Shown: piece after piece, positions 17,201-24,688 of the stretch
Numbering within the stretch: position 1 is the stretch's first letter
Layout: each line of letters opens with the position of its first letter
NCBI GenBank assembly: GCA_013359215.1
Contig: JABWCH010000014.1
Coordinates: 1 to 41,222 of the forward strand
DNA from: Candidatus Brocadiia bacterium
GTDB lineage: Bacteria; Planctomycetota; Uabimicrobiia; Uabimicrobiales; JABWCH01
DNA length: 41,222 bases
Direction: 5' to 3'
Translations under genes and position numbers: made by a program
Notes under the pieces: generated by a model
The model's input: only the letters and a program-made list of their open reading frames with translations
The model's database searches: none
What the model was told of the DNA's origin: nothing

Positions 17201-19916
17201 TTGTGGCATGAATTTTCTGGCTATATAGAGAAACCAATTCCTGCCATCGTTGTTCTAACCGATAGAGTTCCATCAGCCTTTCTATGGCTTCTGCATTGTC
17301 GCTCTGAATCTCCAAGATGGATTTATAGTGGGAAATAGCAACTTCTATATCATCGCTATGTTCCTGGGCCAGGGAAGCTGCCTGTTTGTGAAGAGAAAGC
17401 TTGTCCAGGGAAGAATCCAATAGCCTGGATTGTCGATCATAGAGGGCAATCAGCCTATTGTATTCTTCTTTTTTACGGAAAATCGCCTCCATCCTTTCCA
17501 TGCTTTCTTTATGGAAAGGCGTTTCCAAAAGGATGCGGTCGTAAAGACTTAAGGCTTTGGGCAAATTCTGGAGAGGATCTTCGTATACCCTTGCTGCCTG
17601 GTAAAGATACTGGGAGGCATCTTTTTTTTCTGCCAGGTTGGCATGGATTTCCAAAGTTTGCGCAAGCAATAAAAACTCTTTTGCGTTCCGATACAGATCT
17701 TCCAGTTGGCTTAAGATTTCTTGCTTTTGGGGATCATATAGCCTTGCCTTTTCAAGGTATTCTATTGCTTTAGAATAGTTTTTTAGCTTTTGGCTGTAGA
17801 TTTTGGCTATGCCAACGCACTTTTGTGCTAGTTCCCCATAAGAATCGGCAAAGTGCTGCGTCTCTTTTTCTAAAAGCACCACAAGTCGATTCCAATCTTC
17901 CTTTTCAGAATATATCCTTTTCAGCCTTTCCAAATACATGGTTTCTTTAGGGCTGAGATACAGTATATCTTCCAGATGCTCTATAATTTTGGACTGGTTG
18001 TTCTTTGTGGTATAGACTTCCAGAAGCATACAATGGAGTTTTTTCTTCTCCTCTTTTTCCACAAGAAGCGTAAGCAACTTTTCTCCTGCCTGCAAATATT
18101 CATCCCAGTTCTGTTGCTCTTTATGTAGATTTTGCAAAGATCTCCAGGCATCGCAATAGTTAGGGGAAAGCTTTAAAATCTGGTGACAACTGAAAATGGC
18201 AGCAGGAATATCCTTGAGGCTTTCTTTTTGGATATTTGCCATTTCCCAATAGTAAAGAAGACTTTGGTCTGGATTGACTTCGATCATCTTTTCCAAGGTT
18301 TCCACCATAAGGCGATGGGAGTTTTGCCTGGTGTAATAGTCTTTTAAAATTTTTAAAGCATCCAGATTAACAGGATCTAAAGCCAATATTTTTTGGTAGT
18401 ATCCTACAGCCTCTTTTTCTCGTTTCAGCGAGTCTTGCAACAAACGCGCTATTTTCCAATAGCTCTGTACCTGCTCTTTGCCTGATTGCAAATTGCTCTG
18501 GCGGACTAAAGTATGAAGCAGCCTTTCGGGCTGTTTAAGCGTTTCATACAAGCCCGATAGCTTGTTGAAAATTTCTTTTTCCAAAGGGTATAGAGACAAA
18601 ACTTCTTCATGGATTTCCGCGACTTCTGGCAAACGGTTCGACTCTTCCAGAATCTTCGCCATCTTAGAATACAATGCCAGCTTTTCCTCTTTTTCTGATA
18701 TAAGCTCTAGCTCTTTGCGATAGGATTCCATCATCTTCTCTGTATCCTTTTGCTGAGAATACAAAGTTTGCAGTTTTTTTACAATCCCCATATCTTTGGG
18801 AGACAAAGCGAGTGCTTTCTGATACCAGGAGATGGCTTCTGTTGCTTTCTTCAAGTGTTCGCTATAAACCGCACCTAGCTTGCAAAAAATGGCGATCTTT
18901 TCCTCTCCCTGTGCCAGATTGCCTTGTCGTTTATATATGCCAGCGAGATTTTCCCATTTTTCCTGAAAGCGGTAGGTTTCTTCGAGAATGTCCAGAATCA
19001 TCTTATCTTCTTTAAGCTTTAAAGCTTTTTCGTAAGACTCCACAGCCTTGTCAAGATTTTTGAGCTTTTCACTCCAGATAAGAGCAATTCTTGTGAGAAT
19101 TTTGATCTTCTCTTCCTGGCTGCTTACAAGGGGAATCTCTTTTTCCATGGCAGAAATCATGGCTGGCCATTTTTCGCTTTGAGAATACAAAGATTCCAGG
19201 GTTCTCAATATAGACAAATCATCAGGCAGGATTTTAATGATTTCTTCATAGAATTCTATTGCTTTGGGAATATACTGCAATTTTTCTTCGCAGATTTTAG
19301 CGCACTGGCGCAAGCGTTGCAGCTTATCATCCTTGGAAGCAGCCCTTTGGTAGGCTATATGATAAAGATCTAAAAGAGAGTCCCAGGCTTTTTCTTCTGT
19401 ATAGATCGTTTCCAGAGATCGTATGACATTCTGGTTTTGGATATCCATTTCCCATGCTTGTTTCAGAAGAGACTTTGTTTCTCCTGAATTTTTTTGTGGC
19501 AAAGATGCCATCTGGTACAAAATTTTCGCTTTTTCTGCTTTATTGGACGTTTTTTCTAATTTATTTTTCAAAAGTTCCAGAAGAACTGGCCCATTTTTCA
19601 GACTCTCTGCCAGAGAAATACAAGCTTCATAATATTCCTGGTTATCGCCACAAAGTCGATAAGCATTTTGGTAGGCTTCCAATGCCTTCCCACCTTGTGC
19701 CAGTTTTTTCTGTAGCCATTCTGCTCTTTGAAAATATAGCTTACCTGCTTCTTTAGGACTACTCTCACTGATGGCTTTGGCACGAATTTCATAAAGATTA
19801 CCCAAATTTTCCCAATCGCCTGCCAGGGAATAGTATTGTTCCAATTTTTGGAACATTTCCCTGTCCAAAGGGTTTTGTCTTAGCGAATCCAATATTTTAC
19901 TCATTGCGGGATCCAT
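11250..19916 (-). CDS. Giant tetratricopeptide-repeat protein (2,888 residues)
   Basis: From residue ~20 to ~2,460 the protein is an almost unbroken TPR solenoid. The higher unit is about 70 residues and contains two TPRs: one of the form IA-IWEEKL-N--KAIE-YEK-L-L-P and one of the form LE-LY--Q--W--L--IYEKE. By length this makes more than 60 TPRs. The last ~400 residues are not TPR. They include NPPSLIMSQGFIDNW followed by EMEIRFILAKYLFYI, resembling the helix of M48-type peptidases but without HExxH. No signal peptide or TM helix is visible, so a cytoplasmic scaffold is likely. The ATG at 19916 has AAAGG 7 bases upstream. Similar giant TPR proteins occur in myxobacteria and planctomycetes. 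Specific function unknown. Confidence 0.85.
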   Translation of the reverse strand: MDPAMSKILDSLRQNPLDREMFQKLEQYYSLAGDWENLGNLYEIRAKAISESSPKEAGKLYFQRAEWLQKKLAQGGKALEAYQNAYRLCGDNQEYYEACISLAESLKNGPVLLELLKNKLEKTSNKAEKAKILYQMASLPQKNSGETKSLLKQAWEMDIQNQNVIRSLETIYTEEKAWDSLLDLYHIAYQRAASKDDKLQRLRQCAKICEEKLQYIPKAIEFYEEIIKILPDDLSILRTLESLYSQSEKWPAMISAMEKEIPLVSSQEEKIKILTRIALIWSEKLKNLDKAVESYEKALKLKEDKMILDILEETYRFQEKWENLAGIYKRQGNLAQGEEKIAIFCKLGAVYSEHLKKATEAISWYQKALALSPKDMGIVKKLQTLYSQQKDTEKMMESYRKELELISEKEEKLALYSKMAKILEESNRLPEVAEIHEEVLSLYPLEKEIFNKLSGLYETLKQPERLLHTLVRQSNLQSGKEQVQSYWKIARLLQDSLKREKEAVGYYQKILALDPVNLDALKILKDYYTRQNSHRLMVETLEKMIEVNPDQSLLYYWEMANIQKESLKDIPAAIFSCHQILKLSPNYCDAWRSLQNLHKEQQNWDEYLQAGEKLLTLLVEKEEKKKLHCMLLEVYTTKNNQSKIIEHLEDILYLSPKETMYLERLKRIYSEKEDWNRLVVLLEKETQHFADSYGELAQKCVGIAKIYSQKLKNYSKAIEYLEKARLYDPQKQEILSQLEDLYRNAKEFLLLAQTLEIHANLAEKKDASQYLYQAARVYEDPLQNLPKALSLYDRILLETPFHKESMERMEAIFRKKEEYNRLIALYDRQSRLLDSSLDKLSLHKQAASLAQEHSDDIEVAISHYKSILEIQSDNAEAIERLMELYRLEQRWQELVSLYSQKIHATKELEEKIAILYDQASLYRNQLSMPAQAMQCYLQILEIEEGNRKAILAMEEICRESKLGERLIETLERKLKNTSGIKAQKETLLELGKLCTRKETYYPEKAILFYEQILSLEENHLESLKSLHSLYQQTGKYEYLAENITKELAIVQNEAEIIALLFELSDLCEKYLQKPEASLESLEQVLKLDGSNAKALEVMERIYLVQGNDKALLEVWERHAYIADGETQKKLLFNMAGTLERLQEHDKAIALLQQILSLDKAYQPALRLLASLYYQKESWDDLISLYEEEIHITKDPKRIVALYTVLGQIWQKKEQQNEALEMYLQALETQPDNLAVIKAVEEIYFQKCSFLELVNAYKQEMELPEIPQDRTLALLLKIGELQEFQLENSDAAQENYLAVLEIDPNHLFAIRALQRIYKKNKEYKALYNLLQKEMEIQKDPLREREIRWEIAILKEEKFADSPGAIEQLYVLHKEYTMDLCIIARLKSLLLKEEKQKEYAQILEEEIQILDSWENTKELHKTLMVLYEEKLQNTEKAMLHGEVVLSQDPFCIDSLLYMEKLYEKAQNKKALAEVYTKEIHAMERAGNTERLKFLYLSLGKILKEENQEDKAIEYFQKLLLLEPSHSEALSLSVESLTQARRWKDLMEIYRIVAALSEHQEEIESVHIKMALLCEKEFAQENEALLHYCIAYQVNPQNLRAMKGMKEIYEKQERWAEVILIAEAEAKVLEEKKRLPLYVYIGDIWAERLCVPHEALRSYMRVLEYGFHKNTAEKVLKIQEQLQDYSGFVEIYEKLLRSLGTDAEKPIEKLLYLAKIYHQKLKDNSNAERVFKIVLLKEEKNEEALNAMEVLLEEKRDWQSLLLILKNKLEILKEAKEIFALQCKIGKILHENLHRGDRAIPHYEEALRLFPEDRETIHILQKIFEEWGQYRRLVDLYEKEISLLQDKEKALPLYFKIAEIWDKKLFDVPKSVDAYSKILDIVPENQIAMESLAGVYRNRKKWTELLVILYQIAQYAQKHEDIVKEISTRLEIGQCEKQLGNQQKAIEAFQRVLEMEEFHEEAFTSLEELYRGQQSYDHIAQILEEKARSIQSPETMIHIHTNLAKIYEEHLSDVDKAIESYKKILEAKEDNKTALEGLHRLYEKKEEWQLLLEILEKEESWAATPHKKAEFSYLAGNLYLDHLDDKEKAYHCFQKTLEWNPNHCESLTKSSNLCIEKGDFESAARFLLKAAENTIVQSQKAQIYIQLGNLYRDSLQDNQESLKMYEIAMKIEPDSLVAMEALSEIYFGQASWQELEKVLAKILSLQEEKSHLSYYRWAFAAQQMGKEEEALPSYLQALHLREDHLPSLLAAAELYEKKKEYQESLSCYQKAYHLEDLKDKKQVLFKMAWLEDTLGLYQQAAEHYQLLLILDTDRMDVVKALARIYKELQEYEKSIKCYEKIISGNSSEDDKYNASKEKAYLLYKTNQYSRAIEEFLNVFEYNPQDYTVQSDLAGLYVKTGDWEQAEHWNQQYYANITDLQSKVENRCRHGYILSEGLKKYEEAIVAYKEALQNDNACVHAIQGIAQIYLTLQDWQSLANSYRNFLVNLPEEKKKLGFPICMALGHLLVDKLNDKESAAKEFENALLLSPGHIEAQIALTELKTATPEMRKDAIKGHLMLLHRDQFLLASYRALGDLFAQDEQKDRAMRAWRALQILSPGAEKDSPFLESMTPKKPIEISQEDVLKYIIPSRVANLCELISLTGEYQEKTYPPYISKSWGAHLGNERVQRPIWYYTNTIMKLLHIKDRDMYMYIHSEDTSDVALENTNPPSLIMSQGFIDNWSEMEIRFILAKYLFYISQKQTLSLKLPPDELDVYFRLLKTCFMPLTEDISIQAKTAQKKIYSSLPWKVRGTLKTKEDLWKGISLKDTKNYLKCLEYSSNRIGLFLSDSLELSIKMLCYLARWKKDHKVDKNRKITLEEMKETDGVSDLLYFNLSEQYGKIREICQLSIEI

Positions 19917-19963
19917 TCTTCGACCTTTCGCTGCTGAAACTTAGATTAGAAGTCCATGAATAC

Positions 19964-20010
19964 AAAACACAAAGAACACGAAGAGAAATATTGTTTTCTC
20001 TTCGTGTTTC
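19964..20010. repeat. CACGAA-type hairpin repeat, locus 3 (possible terminator of the amylase gene)
   Basis: AACACGAAGAGAAA and TTTCTCTTCGTGTT pair around a short loop. In the minus direction the stem is followed by T-rich sequence, so it could end amylase transcription before the TPR gene. Confidence 0.6.
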
Positions 20011-20050
20011 TTGATGTTCAGTGGCTTTGTAGCCAGATACTTGTTGTGAG

Positions 20051-21862
20051 CTATTGTTTTTTGTCCCAAATATCCTGAATGTGAGATTCCCCTGTAAAGG
20101 GTACTTGCAAATAGCGATTTTCTAGCTTCAATTCCCAATCGACCTGGTCTTTCTTTTTCTGAAAATACTTATATTCCATAACGCTTCCTCTGGGAAGCTC
20201 AAGCTGGATCTGGTAGCGGTTCTCCGCTATTTTTTTCATAGGCCCAGGGGCCGATTGGGGATTCCAGTTTCCTAATCGTTCATTACCGCCTATCAGATAG
20301 ATTTCTTCGACATTTTCGGCTGTTACTTCAAAAACAACAGGGGCTGTTCCTGGCTGCTTTTGTAAAGAAGCCCATTGTTCCAGAAGAGGCTTGAGTTCTT
20401 CTATTTCAGGAAAGAAAACAAGGCAATTTTTTCCAGGCAAAGACAGGCGTAGAAAATTTTTTTCTATGGTTGCTTCATATACACCTGTGGAATCCTTGAT
20501 CTTTCCTTCCTTCAAGTAAGGAGCAAGAATGCCTGTGGGAATAGCAATCTCTTTTTCTTTGCTTTCATTATAAAAAACGACTATTGCGGTTTGGTTTGGC
20601 GCGATTCTGGCAAAAGAATATAGATTTCGCGATTGGGAAAGGTGCATCTGGATTCCTTGAGAAAGCGCAGGAGAAGATCGCCGCAAATGTACCCAGTTTT
20701 TCAAATAGGCAAAAAGCTCAGGGTTTTTTCCAAACTCCATAGATCGCCGATTCTCTGGTTTTTTTTGCATGTTACCACCTTTTTCACCGCTCCATTCCTT
20801 TCCTCCTTCCATGCCTGTTTCTGTTCCATAGTAAATGCAAGGTATTCCTCTTACTGTAAAAAGTAAGGATAGAGCCAGTTTCCATTTCTGAACATCGCCC
20901 TGCACGCTTGTCATGAAACGGTCTAAATCGTGGTTATCCAGAAATGTGGTCAGCAATCCAGCGTCTTCATAAAGGAAATCATGATAAAACAAAACGCCCA
21001 TCTGTTCTGCTGTGTCGCCATTGATGACTCGCTGCAAAACATAGTGGAAGGGAAAATCAAAAAGCGAAGTGAATTTGCCTTCTTTTAAAATAGCACTGCA
21101 TGTTCTCGCATTCCCATCCAGAAATTCCCCCAAAAGGAAAAAATTCTTGCCAGCATACTCTCTCAATGTCTGGTTATAATTTTTCCAAAAGCTTAAAGGA
21201 ACATGGCGCACTGCATCCATCCGAAAGCCATCAGGCTGCAATTTGTCTATCCAATATTTAGCGATCTGGACTAAAAAGTCTTCCACTTCTTTATTTTCTT
21301 GAGCTAGATCAGGGAGTCCATGAACGCGGTGCTGCTCCACCTGCAAAGGATCATTCCAATCCTCGATATCAGGAGATGAATGAAACCAGGAAGGCTTTTG
21401 TGTCAAAAGAGGTGCATTGTAATCCACATGGTTGATGACCATGTCCAGAATCAAGTTTATACCATGCTTTTGGAGTTCTTTCTTGAATGTATCTAAAGTT
21501 TCAAAATTTCCAAAATGCTCATCCACCTGAAAAAAATCCTTTACCCAATAGCCATGGTATGCCCAATACTCAAAGAATTTGGTATCCCGATTGTCAAAAA
21601 GAGGAGAAAGCCATATTGTTGTGATTCCCAGATCTTTCAAATAGGGCAGCTTTTGTATCAGTCCCTGTATATCGCCACCATGAAAGGAATACAGGTCGTC
21701 TGTGTTGGTGTGAAAATCATTTTCTAAAGAACCATTGTGAAAACGGTCTAATAAAACGAAGTAGATTACTTGCTCTTTCCATTCTATTTTTTTTTGCTCT
21801 TGGCCTTGAAGCAAAGCAATAGACAAAAGAAAAAGTCCCAAAAAACACATTGCTTTTAGCAT
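20051..21862 (-). CDS. Secreted alpha-amylase (GH13) with C-terminal starch-binding domain
   Basis: The 603-residue enzyme starts with a signal peptide (MLKAMCFLGLFLLSIALLQG) and would hydrolyse alpha-1,4-glucans outside the cytoplasm. The four GH13 motifs are DMVINH (140-145), GFRMDAVRH (nucleophile D216), LLGEFLDG (acid/base E246) and FLDNHD (D312). All catalytic residues are present. After the C-terminal beta domain, residues ~505-600 read FEVTAENVEEIYLIGGNERLG and NW, typical of a CBM20 starch-binding domain. The ATG at 21862 is preferred over an upstream TTG because GGAAAGGGAAAGC directly precedes it. It stands alone, next to the TPR gene in the same direction. A cyclomaltodextrinase or pullulanase specificity is possible; the family is certain. 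Confidence 0.9.
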   Translation of the reverse strand: MLKAMCFLGLFLLSIALLQGQEQKKIEWKEQVIYFVLLDRFHNGSLENDFHTNTDDLYSFHGGDIQGLIQKLPYLKDLGITTIWLSPLFDNRDTKFFEYWAYHGYWVKDFFQVDEHFGNFETLDTFKKELQKHGINLILDMVINHVDYNAPLLTQKPSWFHSSPDIEDWNDPLQVEQHRVHGLPDLAQENKEVEDFLVQIAKYWIDKLQPDGFRMDAVRHVPLSFWKNYNQTLREYAGKNFFLLGEFLDGNARTCSAILKEGKFTSLFDFPFHYVLQRVINGDTAEQMGVLFYHDFLYEDAGLLTTFLDNHDLDRFMTSVQGDVQKWKLALSLLFTVRGIPCIYYGTETGMEGGKEWSGEKGGNMQKKPENRRSMEFGKNPELFAYLKNWVHLRRSSPALSQGIQMHLSQSRNLYSFARIAPNQTAIVVFYNESKEKEIAIPTGILAPYLKEGKIKDSTGVYEATIEKNFLRLSLPGKNCLVFFPEIEELKPLLEQWASLQKQPGTAPVVFEVTAENVEEIYLIGGNERLGNWNPQSAPGPMKKIAENRYQIQLELPRGSVMEYKYFQKKKDQVDWELKLENRYLQVPFTGESHIQDIWDKKQ

Positions 21863-21938
21863 GCTTTCCCTTTCCAATGATTGTGTAAAAAAAGCTTGAA
21901 AAAACCATTGCTTTTAGCCTTGAACCATTCTATAAACC

Positions 21939-21944
21939 ATTATA
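21939..21944 (-). promoter_or_regulatory. Candidate -10 element of the amylase gene
   Basis: The minus strand has TATAAT about 75 bases before the start codon, in a GATATAATGG context. A TGGCAA 16 bases further upstream is a poor -35 element. This is a weak prediction from sequence only. Confidence 0.35.
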
Positions 21945-22165
21945 TCAAAAAACAAACGTTTTGCCAGTCCATTTTTTTTATAGTAACATAGGAAATTTTG
22001 GGTATAATTTTTGGTCATCTAAAAGCGACAGCATAGAGAGAAATATCCCAATTATAAGAACACGAAAATGAGCATTTGATATGCCAACAAAAAAACACTT
22101 TTTTATGAAATATCAGAAGCAGTAGCTGAATCATTATTCTTTAATATATTATAACGCTTATTGAC

Positions 22166-22293
22166 TTAGCTCCTAATTTTAAAATCACGAATGACACGAA
22201 TAACACAAATGACACGAATTAAGGATGATCTATTCGCCCATTCGCAAAATTCGTGATAAAATATTTTTCTGATGTATACAGATTAGGAGCTAA
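22166..22293. repeat. CACGAA-type hairpin repeat, locus 4, with 12-bp terminal inverted repeats
   Basis: TTAGCTCCTAAT (22166-22177) is perfectly inverted at 22282-22293. Inside, CACGAATGA-CACGAATAA-CACAAATGA-CACGAATT shows a clear 9-base period and faces ATTCG...AATTCGTGAT on the right. Confidence 0.7.
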
Positions 22294-22316
22294 ATCCATA
22301 ACCATTTATAGGCAAA

Positions 22317-22436
22317 TGTTCAAAAGTTTATGTCCTAAAATTTAGGACACGAAGAATGCGAAGTAAAAAACACGAAGATCACGAAAAGAAATATACAAAA
22401 CCATTTTTCTTCGTGTTCTTCGTGCTCTTTTGAACA
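22317..22436. repeat. CACGAA-type hairpin repeat, locus 5, with 10-bp terminal inverted repeats
   Basis: TGTTCAAAAG (22317-22326) is perfectly inverted at 22427-22436. Inside, ACACGAAGAATGCGAAG and CACGAAGATCACGAAAAG face CTTCGTGTTCTTCGTG. Confidence 0.7.
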
Positions 22437-22517
22437 CTTACCTATTATTTCTCTGGCCTTATTCTTTTTCAAAAGTATCTGGCCTTATTCTTTTAAATTT
22501 TTTGAGGAAATAGTTTT

Positions 22518-22976
22518 ATGATTAAGATACTTTGTTGCGGGAATCAATACGCATCTGATGATGGTGTGGGACACCATATTTATCAAATTTTATCTAACAT
22601 AAAATTGCCAGAAGGCATACATTTATATTATCCTGGTTTAGCAGGACTCAATCTTTTAGACTACTTCGAATCAAACGCAATCATTATAATTGTAGATGCC
22701 ATCCGATTGGGAAACCCTCTTGGTACTATAGTCAGATTCACAAAAGAAAATTTTCCATCCCTTTGGCAAACAGGTATTTCCTTACATTCATTAGGCATTA
22801 TAGAAGCCATTAAAATCGGAGAAATTTTATTTCCCGAAAAAATGCCTGCCCAAATTGTTTTTTTTTGTATAGAAGGGAAACAATTTGAGGAATATAGCAC
22901 AAATTTGAGCACTGAAGTCCAAGAAGCAATACCATCGTTTATAGAACAAATTATGAAAGAAATTCTAACTCGATAA
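22518..22976 (+). CDS. NiFe-hydrogenase maturation protease (peptidase M52, HycI/HyaD family)
   Basis: The 152-residue protein removes the C-terminal peptide of the hydrogenase large subunit after nickel insertion. It has the family motif CGNQYASDDGVG (residues 7-18). The three expected metal ligands are placed as in HybD: D15, D60 (IIIIVDAI) and H90 (SLHSLG). Length is normal for the family. The ATG at 22518 has GAGGAA about 9 bases upstream. Its substrate is very probably the large subunit encoded at 26267-27775, which keeps a 23-residue tail after DPCLSCATH. It is separated from the hydrogenase operon by the coiled-coil gene. No hyp genes are present in the window. Confidence 0.9.
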   Translation: MIKILCCGNQYASDDGVGHHIYQILSNIKLPEGIHLYYPGLAGLNLLDYFESNAIIIIVDAIRLGNPLGTIVRFTKENFPSLWQTGISLHSLGIIEAIKIGEILFPEKMPAQIVFFCIEGKQFEEYSTNLSTEVQEAIPSFIEQIMKEILTR

Positions 22977-23137
22977 TATCACATTGGTTAGCTAAAGTGT
23001 AACATTGCTAAATTATTATATTGTTATTTATATCGAAATTTATTACAATACATGATCTTGAGTCTATTTCTCCACGCTATTCGATCACTCGTGTAATTCA
23101 TAGTATTTTACGGTTTATCCGGGTTAGGAATATCAAA

Positions 23138-24010
23138 ATGGACTTTAAAGGCAAATATGAAAAGGCAAAGATTGCTACAGCTGTTATCAATCCGAATGAA
23201 GAATATGAAATTTATTCGAGAAAAGCTTTAGAAGAGACTTATCAAGGAATAGAAAAAGACCATCAAATAAAAATCTCACAACAGGCTGAAATAATTTCAC
23301 AACAGGCTGAAACAATCTCCAACCTCGAAAAAAAAACCTCACAACAGGCTGAAACAATCTCCGACCTCGAAAAAAAAACCTCACAACAGGCTGAAACAAT
23401 CTCCGACCTCGAAAAAAAAACCTCACAACAGGCTGAAACAATCTCCAACCTCGAAAAAAAAACCTCACAGCAGGCTGAAACAGTCTCCAACCTCGAAAAA
23501 AAAACCTCACAGCAAAGTCCAAAAAACTTTGCTTATAATAAAACAGTTTTAGACCAAAATGAAAAAAATTTTGGTTGTGATAGTTGGGATAGTGAGAAAA
23601 CAAACGAGCTTTTATCTAACAGCCATAGGGTTTATGTATTGGGATGTGACAGTAAATCCATAAAGCAATTTATAGATATTGGAGGATGTGGGAGAGCTAG
23701 CTCGAAGTTATTGAGGGAATATATAGTAGATAACAACCACATTTGGCTACATGGGCTAGAAATTACTATCCGAAATGGTATATTATATTCAAGCCAAAAT
23801 AGTCAAATAAATGCTCACTTTTTTTCTTCTAAAAAAGCATTTGGGATTATTTTTTTATCTAACAACGAAAGAGTAGAAGAAATAGAAAAAATTTTAACAC
23901 AATTAGCATGCCCTTTCTTGTTAATAAAAAAAGATGAATTGATAGAGATAATGGACAACGAAAACAAAGAGAAAATACAAACAATGCTATCTAATTTATT
24001 TATAAGATAA
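23138..24010 (+). CDS. Coiled-coil protein with 14-residue tandem repeats, unknown function
   Basis: The 290-residue protein starts MDFKGKYEKAKIATAVINPN. Residues about 45-128 are tandem copies of the 14-residue unit KKTSQQAETISNLE, two heptads long, which should form a regular coiled coil. The C-terminal ~150 residues are globular, with HRVYVLGCDSKSIKQFIDIGG and a strand FGIIFLSNNERVEEIEKIL; I do not recognise the fold. The ATG at 23138 is chosen because TAGGAA lies 9 bases upstream; the frame extends to a TTG at 23021 without support. Inverted partial copies of the TTTGACAATG motif flank the gene (near 23000 and 24013), which hints at insertion between the protease and hydrogenase genes. 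Confidence 0.6.
   Translation: MDFKGKYEKAKIATAVINPNEEYEIYSRKALEETYQGIEKDHQIKISQQAEIISQQAETISNLEKKTSQQAETISDLEKKTSQQAETISDLEKKTSQQAETISNLEKKTSQQAETVSNLEKKTSQQSPKNFAYNKTVLDQNEKNFGCDSWDSEKTNELLSNSHRVYVLGCDSKSIKQFIDIGGCGRASSKLLREYIVDNNHIWLHGLEITIRNGILYSSQNSQINAHFFSSKKAFGIIFLSNNERVEEIEKILTQLACPFLLIKKDELIEIMDNENKEKIQTMLSNLFIR
23275..23516 (+). repeat. 42-bp in-frame tandem repeats
   Basis: About five units of the type ACCTCACAACAGGCTGAAAC followed by AATCTCCRACCTCGAAAAAAAA, nearly identical at DNA level. They are coding, have no spacers and include A-tracts of 8-9, so both unit number and A-tract length may vary by slippage. Confidence 0.85.
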
Positions 24011-24292
24011 CATAATTTGACAATGTCGCATTAAAAAGATTACAAGTTCTTTCGATTGAAATAAATGCTATTATCATAGCATTTTACGTCCACATACTAA
24101 TGTAATTTGGAAAGCCAGATTTAGCAGCCTGTTTCCTCGATAAAAAAAAATGCAAACATTTTAAGCTGATGAAATATGACGTTCTAAAGCCTGAAAGATG
24201 ATATTGCTAAAATGACTTTCTGTTATAATTTACAAATATCTATCTATATATAAAAATTACGGTGTAGTATTTTTTATCAAAGGAGTCAGTCA
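24011..24292. other. Leader region of the hydrogenase operon
   Basis: No gene seen. It starts with a partial TTTGACAATG repeat (24013-24028) and contains the candidate promoter at 24224. The AT-rich stretch 24230-24275 leads to the AAAGGAG ribosome binding site. Confidence 0.45.
24224..24229 (+). promoter_or_regulatory. Candidate -10 element of the hydrogenase operon
   Basis: A consensus TATAAT lies 64 bases before the first Roadblock gene. No convincing -35 box is at 17 bases; GATATT is at 18. A regulated or alternative promoter is possible. Confidence 0.35.
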
Positions 24293-24688
24293 ATGGATTC
24301 AACGCTCAGAGAACTTAGTAAAAAATTAGGAGCTATAGGTGCTGCTTTAATAAATTCTGATGACAGCCTCGCTATGGCAATATATTTTCCAAACACGAGG
24401 ATTGTAGAAGATGAGATCATCTATATTACAGACTTGATGACAAGCCTTGGAAATACAATGGCCGAAAGGTTAAAACAAGGTACCATGAATCGAATTGCTA
24501 TTGATACTCAGACAAGCAATATCGTTATGTATGCGGTAGACGAAAAAAATGTACTTTTAGTGATTACCCCAAAGACAGTAAAGCTTGGATTAATATTTTA
24601 TGAAATGCAAGAATCAGCCAATATACTAAGAAGTATTTTAAAAAGAGGGCGCAATCCAATAGTTTCAGCAGGGAATAACCCAATATAA
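24293..24688 (+). CDS. Roadblock/LC7-domain protein 1
   Basis: The 131-residue protein has the Roadblock/LC7 profile: an N-terminal helix, a strand with ALINSDDSLAMAI, a long amphipathic helix (ITDLMTSLGNTMAERL), and strands NIVMYAVDEKNVLLVITP followed by KLGLIFYEMQESANIL. Such proteins dimerise and commonly serve as GTPase regulators (MglB) or scaffolds. No Ras-like GTPase is encoded in this window. AAAGGAG lies about 7 bases before the ATG. It is the first gene of the hydrogenase operon and is probably a partner of the second Roadblock protein at 28585. Its precise target is unknown. Confidence 0.75.
   Translation: MDSTLRELSKKLGAIGAALINSDDSLAMAIYFPNTRIVEDEIIYITDLMTSLGNTMAERLKQGTMNRIAIDTQTSNIVMYAVDEKNVLLVITPKTVKLGLIFYEMQESANILRSILKRGRNPIVSAGNNPI

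Larger units (their letters stand above)
21945..22517. other. Divergent intergenic region between amylase and hydrogenase protease genes
   Basis: This gap carries two CACGAA hairpins, each enclosed by its own short perfect inverted repeat. Just before the protease gene there is a 26-base-spaced direct repeat of TCTGGCCTTATTCTTTT (22452 and 22478). No gene was seen. Confidence 0.5.

Noticed and set aside
19941..20138. Small minus-strand protein between the TPR and amylase genes
   Set aside because: It overlaps the amylase end in another frame and the hairpin repeat, with no family resemblance.
23275..23516. CRISPR array
   Set aside because: The repeats are directly adjacent without spacers and lie in frame within a coiled-coil gene.
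23187..23603. Cys- and Phe-rich minus-strand frame over the tandem repeats
   Set aside because: It is a mirror of the coding repeats; the plus-strand frame has a start, a plausible ribosome binding site and a sensible protein composition.
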